DNA of 64,000 nucleotides, taken from Eptesicus fuscus. Lineage: Eukaryota; Chordata; Mammalia; Chiroptera; Vespertilionidae. Position numbers and translations under genes: made by a program. The stretch spans positions 101,070,001-101,134,000 of the forward strand of contig NC_072480.1 of assembly GCF_027574615.1 (NCBI RefSeq), read 5' to 3'. The notes under the pieces are model-generated. The model worked only from the letters and a program-made list of their open reading frames with translations. It made no database searches and had not been told where the DNA came from. Shown piece by piece: positions 59,563 to 64,000 of this stretch. Within the stretch, counting starts at the first letter, position 1; the number at the start of each line of letters is the position of its first letter.

Positions 59563-60774
59563 GAGCCCAGGATCTGTGGGACAGTAACTGCTGATGATCT
59601 AATCTTGCATCACTGAAATCTCAGCAGAGAAGGAAGAGTGTGGGACTGAGAAAGTGATTGAAGAAATGATGGTTGAAAAGTCCTCAAATCTGGCAAAAAG
59701 TATTACACCGACACGCCTAACTTTTTACAATTAGCGTCATGATGGTACCACTTCCCATAAGATGTAGAAACTTGCAATCATATAGGTCCTTCGACCTCTG
59801 TCCTTATACCATGGTTGTCATATGCATTCTATCTACAAACATTATACTAGAAACGTTACAATTGTTTTATTTTAAACAGTCCTGTGTATTTTAAAGAAAC
59901 AGAGGCCACAACAACATTTTCTATTTATTTAGATTTCCATTTTAGATTTTCTGATTGCTTCTTGAAGATTTGAACTTTCATCTGGAATCACTTTCCTTTA
60001 GCATTTACTTCAGTGATAACAGCTGCTTTGAAATCCTTACTTGCTAATTCCAGCATCTCGGTCATCTTGGGTCGGGTTGATTGATTGTCTTTTCTCTGAA
60101 ACTGGGTCACATTATTTGGTTCTTATGTTGCATAGTTTGGAGTTACTCCTGAGCATTGTGAACATCATGTGGTGGAGACCAGATTTGGTCTATTCCTCCA
60201 CAGAGACGGGATGTTTTTTGTCTCAGCAGGCAATTCATTGGGTTGGATTCAAACCGGGATTTTCCTTGGGTGCCAGATCGAATCAGGGTTCAGTTCTTTT
60301 ACCTTTAGCTGCTCTGTGTTCAGTCTGCCCCACCCACGTGTGTGTGACTCAGGGGTCAGTCAAGGACACAGAACTTGGGGCTCCCCTTCTCAGAATGTCT
60401 CCTGAGATTTCCCTCTTTCCAGTGGCCCCGTTGCCCCAGATGCCTGCCAGCTCGGCAGACCTGAGGGAATATGGGTTGTCTGCCAGAGCTTTTGGCCAGC
60501 CTGCCTGATCCTGACTTTCTCCCGGGGATAAAAAACTATAAAAAATGGAAAATCACCTCCAACTGCTCCCTTTTTCCACGCCTCACACCACTTCAGAATC
60601 TGCCTGCTTTTCTCCACATTCCAGCATTGGTTTTTTTGTCCAGAACCTGGACTTGGGTTCAGCTAGAGCTTACTCCACAATGGAAGCAGAAACCACCTTG
60701 AGATTTTGACATGAAATTTTGTTAAAACTCAAAATTAAGTTTGGAAGAATGCCATTTCTAAACATCTATCCTTG
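59560..60774. other. Gene-free stretch
   Basis: The 155-residue frame at 60041-60508 has no recognisable domain. Sequence such as GAAATCCTTACTTGCTAATTC and CATCTCGGTCATCTTGGGTC suggests an old L1 remnant (ORF2/3' region), low confidence. Confidence 0.4.
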
Positions 60775-60940
60775 CCCTGGTTGGGTAGCTCAGTTGGTTA
60801 GAGCATCATTCTGATACACCAAGGTTTGTAGGTTTGATCTCCCGTCAGGGCACATACAAGAAGCAACCAACGAATGCATAAGTAAATGGAACAACAAATT
60901 GATGTCTCTCTCTCTCTCTCAAAATAAAAAACAAAGAAAT
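60775..60940 (+). mobile_element. Bat tRNA-derived SINE, GTAGCTCAGTTGG subtype
   Basis: Head CCCTGGTTGGGTAGCTCAGT, GGGCACATACAAGAAGCAAC and GGAACAACAAATTGATG, then CT repeats and an A-rich tail. Closely resembles the copy at 30050. Confidence 0.88.
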
Positions 60941-61249
60941 CCTTCCTAAACAAGGTCCTATTTTGTCTATCCATCTGGCTCTGCGAAGTTCCTCAGTAAA
61001 GTTTTCTTCATATAAATCCTGCACGTTTCTTACTAGAGAAGCACCTAGGCTTATCATGATCAATGGGCAGTTTCATTCTGAAAGCACATGCTGAACGTCA
61101 CGTGACTTCACTAAGACCGCCAACGGTCCAGTCTGGTGCCTGGTCTGCCCCGTAGAGTCGCTGTCCCCTTGAGATCTTTGGGTTAAGATCCCTGATCTCA
61201 GGTTGGTTCTAATTGTCTCTTCAGTGCAGAGTTCAAACATATAAGATAA

Positions 61250-61408
61250 CTAGAGGCCCGATGCACAAAATTCATGCAAGGAGCTCGGCCCTTGCAGCCC
61301 GGCTGCCTCACAGCCTCACAGCCATGCCCACTGGTCTTCCTGAAGGTCGTCCGGAAGGTCATTCCACTGTCTGGTCTAACGAGCATATTAGCTCTTTATT
61401 ATATAGGA
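61250..61408 (-). mobile_element. Short non-autonomous Helitron (HeliBat type), 159 bp
   Basis: On the minus strand it runs from TCCTATATAATAAAGAGCTA at 61408 to CGGGCCTCTAG at 61250. Both ends are present with only about 120 bases between them. Confidence 0.85.
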
Positions 61409-62786
61409 GGAAACAGGCTCTGTTGTGCTGGTAACCTCACATGCTGTTACCTTCAAGACCTCTGCATGGACAATTTAGACAGAATGGAGAAGAGGTGCAA
61501 GCCATTTTCCATGCTGCTCTTTTTATTTTAAACAGATGGAACCACTCTGAATGGAAATTTCCCACAAATATGCAGAAATACCTTAAGATTGAGTTTTTAT
61601 TTTCTTTGAATAAATAATCATCTAGTTACCTGAACTAAATGTAAAAAATAAAATAAAAAGGACAGCTAATTTAAAACTAGAAACAAAATATAGCTCATTA
61701 TTGAGTTTTTGAAGTTGACTTATTTTTAAAAATTAATTGATATTAAAATCAAGATCAGAAAAATTTAAATCAACTTGTCTCCTAAAGCTATACAGACAAT
61801 CTCTGTACTTCCATGGTACTTATGTATTCTGAATAACCACAGCTTTCCATGAAAATGCATTTGAAGTTAGGCAAATGCTTGGTATATCTCTAGCTTCTAA
61901 CAGGAACTTGTTTGTTGAATAAAATACTAAGTAAAAAAGAAAATATTATTTTCCATAAAGAAGATCTCATTTCTTAAATGTTATTTAGAAAAACAAAAAA
62001 GTACCTTTAATCGCATGAATAGCGGTGATACCTGAGAAAATTATTCATTTCAGACAGAAGAGCTTAATATTTTATTGTGCTGCCTAATCTTCTCCTAAAA
62101 GAAATCATTTCTTCCCCAAAGAAGTTACAAGAGACCAAGAGCATGCTAAAAATACTTTATTGTCATTAATAAACACATTAAATAGACATAGTAAGTGTAA
62201 TACACTGTACATTTGATGAAACACAAATAGCATTCATCAAGGTTAAAAAAAAAAATGCAGCCATAGAATGGAAAGATGGAACACACACAAAAAATGAACA
62301 GTTTTCAAATGTTGCATGACTTTACCATGTGCCATAGACAGTCTACGGACTTTCTGATAAACTCCAGGGGACTGAACACGCGTGGTTTGGAGAGAGGAGC
62401 TGCCGGATGTTCTGCAGGAGAAACATTAGCACCGGGAGTGGTGCTCACTCCGGGCCCGGTGCCGCCCACTGGAAGAAACGGCACTGTGTTTCCTTACCAA
62501 GAGGACACACAAAAAACTTCTTCCCGTTGTTAGGGCCCATCTTCAACACTGTCCTCAGGACGGAGCGTTTGCCGTGGTTGCAGAACGGGAAGGACAGGTC
62601 TGCCCACTGCCGGGACAAACAGAGAGATAGGAGAGCGTGGAGGGAAGCGAGGAGTACCCAGGGGCTCGGCCTGCGCACCTTTGGTCAGTGCCATGTTGCC
62701 TTCATTGCTGTGACTATCAATTTGACGTCGTAAAACCAACAGAAGTCATTCATTGTTACCATTAAAAAAGCCTATCTATATATATA
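61409..62786. other. Gene-free AT-rich stretch
   Basis: No exon or young element recognised from the Helitron at 61250 to the pair at 62787. An A-run lies near 62247. Confidence 0.55.
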
Positions 62787-63042
62787 TCCTATATAATAAA
62801 GATGTAATATGCAAATGGTCTTCATAGCGTAACGACCGACCGTGTAACGACCGGATCACAGATCAGTAGGAGGGTGGGGCAGCGAGCTACAAGCAGGCGA
62901 CAGTGAGCTACAAGCGGGGGGCAGAGAGCTATAGAAGGGGGCAGGGCAGCAAACTATGAGGGGGGGCAGAGGGAGCTACAGGAGGGCAGCAGCGAGCTAC
63001 TGGTGAGCTACTGGCGCACAGATTCATGTGCAGGGCTACTAG
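62787..63042 (+). mobile_element. Non-autonomous Helitron, 256 bp
   Basis: Starts TCCTATATAATAAAGATG at 62787 after an A and ends CAGGGCTACTAG at 63042 before a T. The interior repeats GCAG-GAGCTAC motifs about every 25 bases. The same family is found at 46079-46265. Confidence 0.87.
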
Positions 63043-63048
63043 TATATA

Positions 63049-63226
63049 TCTATATAAAAGCCTAATATGCAAAGTGTCCCCTTGGGAGTTCCACCTACCG
63101 GGGAGTTTGCTCGCTATGACGTGCGCTAACCACCAGGAGGTGGCAAGGAACGAAGGGAGGCCCCAGCCAGCAGCCGACAATTGCTAGGACCCTACCGTGC
63201 ACGAATTTCATGCACTGGGCCTCTAG
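63049..63226 (+). mobile_element. Non-autonomous Helitron (HeliBat type), 178 bp
   Basis: Starts TCTATATAAAAGCCTAATAT at 63049 and ends with the hairpin GTGCACGAATTTCATGCAC, then TGGGCCTCTAG at 63226 before a T. Only six bases (TATATA) separate it from the preceding Helitron, in the same orientation. Confidence 0.9.
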
Positions 63227-63370
63227 TATCCTATAAGAAGCACCTCTTACAATTTTGCTTGGATCACACAGAAAATTGCCATAATTCAGAGCTTTCCTTT
63301 GTCTTGCTGTGAAGCAAATACCAATGTTCCTGCAGATCGATTTTAGTTACTGGTGAAACTATTAAGATCA

Positions 63371-63556
63371 TCCGGTCAGTGTGAGTCAGTGGTTGAGGAT
63401 TTACCTATGAACCAGGAGGTCACAGTTTGATTCTGTTAGGGCATATGTGTTAGTTTTGGACTTGATCCCCAGTTAGGGGAGGCAGCCCATTGATGACTCT
63501 CATCATTGATGTTCCTCTCTGAAATCAATAAAAATGTATTTAAAAAAAAACAAAAC
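63371..63556 (+). mobile_element. Ves-type SINE, decayed
   Basis: Head CCGGTCAGTGTGAGTCAGTG with deletions in the body and an AAATCAATAAAAATGTATTT tail. Perfect 13-bp target duplication ACTATTAAGATCA at 63358-63370 and 63557-63569. Confidence 0.92.
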
Positions 63557-64000
63557 ACTATTAAGATCAAAGAATGTCCATGATTCTAATACTAGACTTC
63601 CTCATCTCCTAAGCAAAGAACAAATCCAATAGAGAATTACTCGAACTAATTTAGGCAGTTCCACTGTGCTACTCTTGTTCTTATTAAGTTTGGCCTCAAG
63701 ATGGGTATCAAGCAGGCTGTGATATGATTAACGTTGCTAATATTTCTCCATTACGTCTATAAAAGCCTCCCGAGGAGCCAATCTGTGTGGTAGGAGGGAG
63801 TCAATCTTGTGCCGGGTTAAGATCTGAAATCATGATCAGATTTTCCCCGGGAACTTCCTGAGGAAGATCCTGCATTGAAGACAGATATTTCCCCTCTCAG
63901 TAAGGCCAACCTGAACCTTGTGCTCCAGCTCAGGAACAGATCCGTTTTTCTCTTCTCTGTTACACACCAGATGAAGCAGTGAAAAGCATGTATCTTGAAA

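Overview
This is a mammalian nuclear genomic window, almost certainly from a vespertilionid bat. The interspersed repeats point that way: many tRNA-derived Ves-type SINEs (CCGGTTTGGCTCAGTGG-like heads, TCAATAAAA-like tails), short non-autonomous Helitrons of the HeliBat kind (5' TCCTATATAATAAA, 3' hairpin followed by GGGCCTCTAG), young non-autonomous hAT elements with 8-bp target duplications, and bat-type L1 3' ends. Helitrons and recent hAT activity together are characteristic of vespertilionid bats. The genus cannot be fixed from sequence alone.

There is one protein-coding gene: AGA (aspartylglucosaminidase, a lysosomal glycosylasparaginase) on the + strand at 18685-28323. I reconstructed it as nine exons with GT-AG introns and one continuous 352-codon frame. 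It has a signal peptide, the His-Asp-Thr autoproteolysis site, conserved cysteines and two conserved N-glycosylation sites. It starts in a CpG-rich promoter with a CLEAR-like E-box, and its poly(A) signal is at 28438-28443. The remaining roughly 54 kb contains no exon I can support, which matches the gene-poor surroundings of AGA in other mammals.

Layout. 1-15140: AT-rich gene-free DNA with L1 ends, MIRs and one nhAT. 15141-16313: two head-to-tail Helitrons. 16560-18130: LTR-derived DNA, including an LTR with six 33-bp CCAAT-box repeats just upstream of AGA and in the same orientation. 18440-28460: AGA, with an nhAT carrying a nested SINE in intron 4. 28900-33000: SINEs, a Helitron 5' end, a class II-like solo LTR and an L1 end. 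33000-40290: sparse DNA plus a 16-unit 40-bp minisatellite (36501-37140). 40290-42360: L1 ORF2 remnant, Helitron end, and a CpG-rich block framed by 117-bp direct repeats. 42360-64000: simple repeats, Ves SINEs, four more Helitrons or parts, a complete 604-bp hAT element, a second 213-bp nhAT and MIR/L1 remnants.

I found no new multi-gene system. The most interesting signals are regulatory and mobile-DNA structures: the LTR NF-Y-box array beside AGA, an inverted pair of CTCF-like motifs inside a Helitron, two independent head-to-tail Helitron junctions of similar structure, and lineage changes in AGA (a duplicated signal-peptide segment, an extra sequon, a rewritten pre-cleavage loop).
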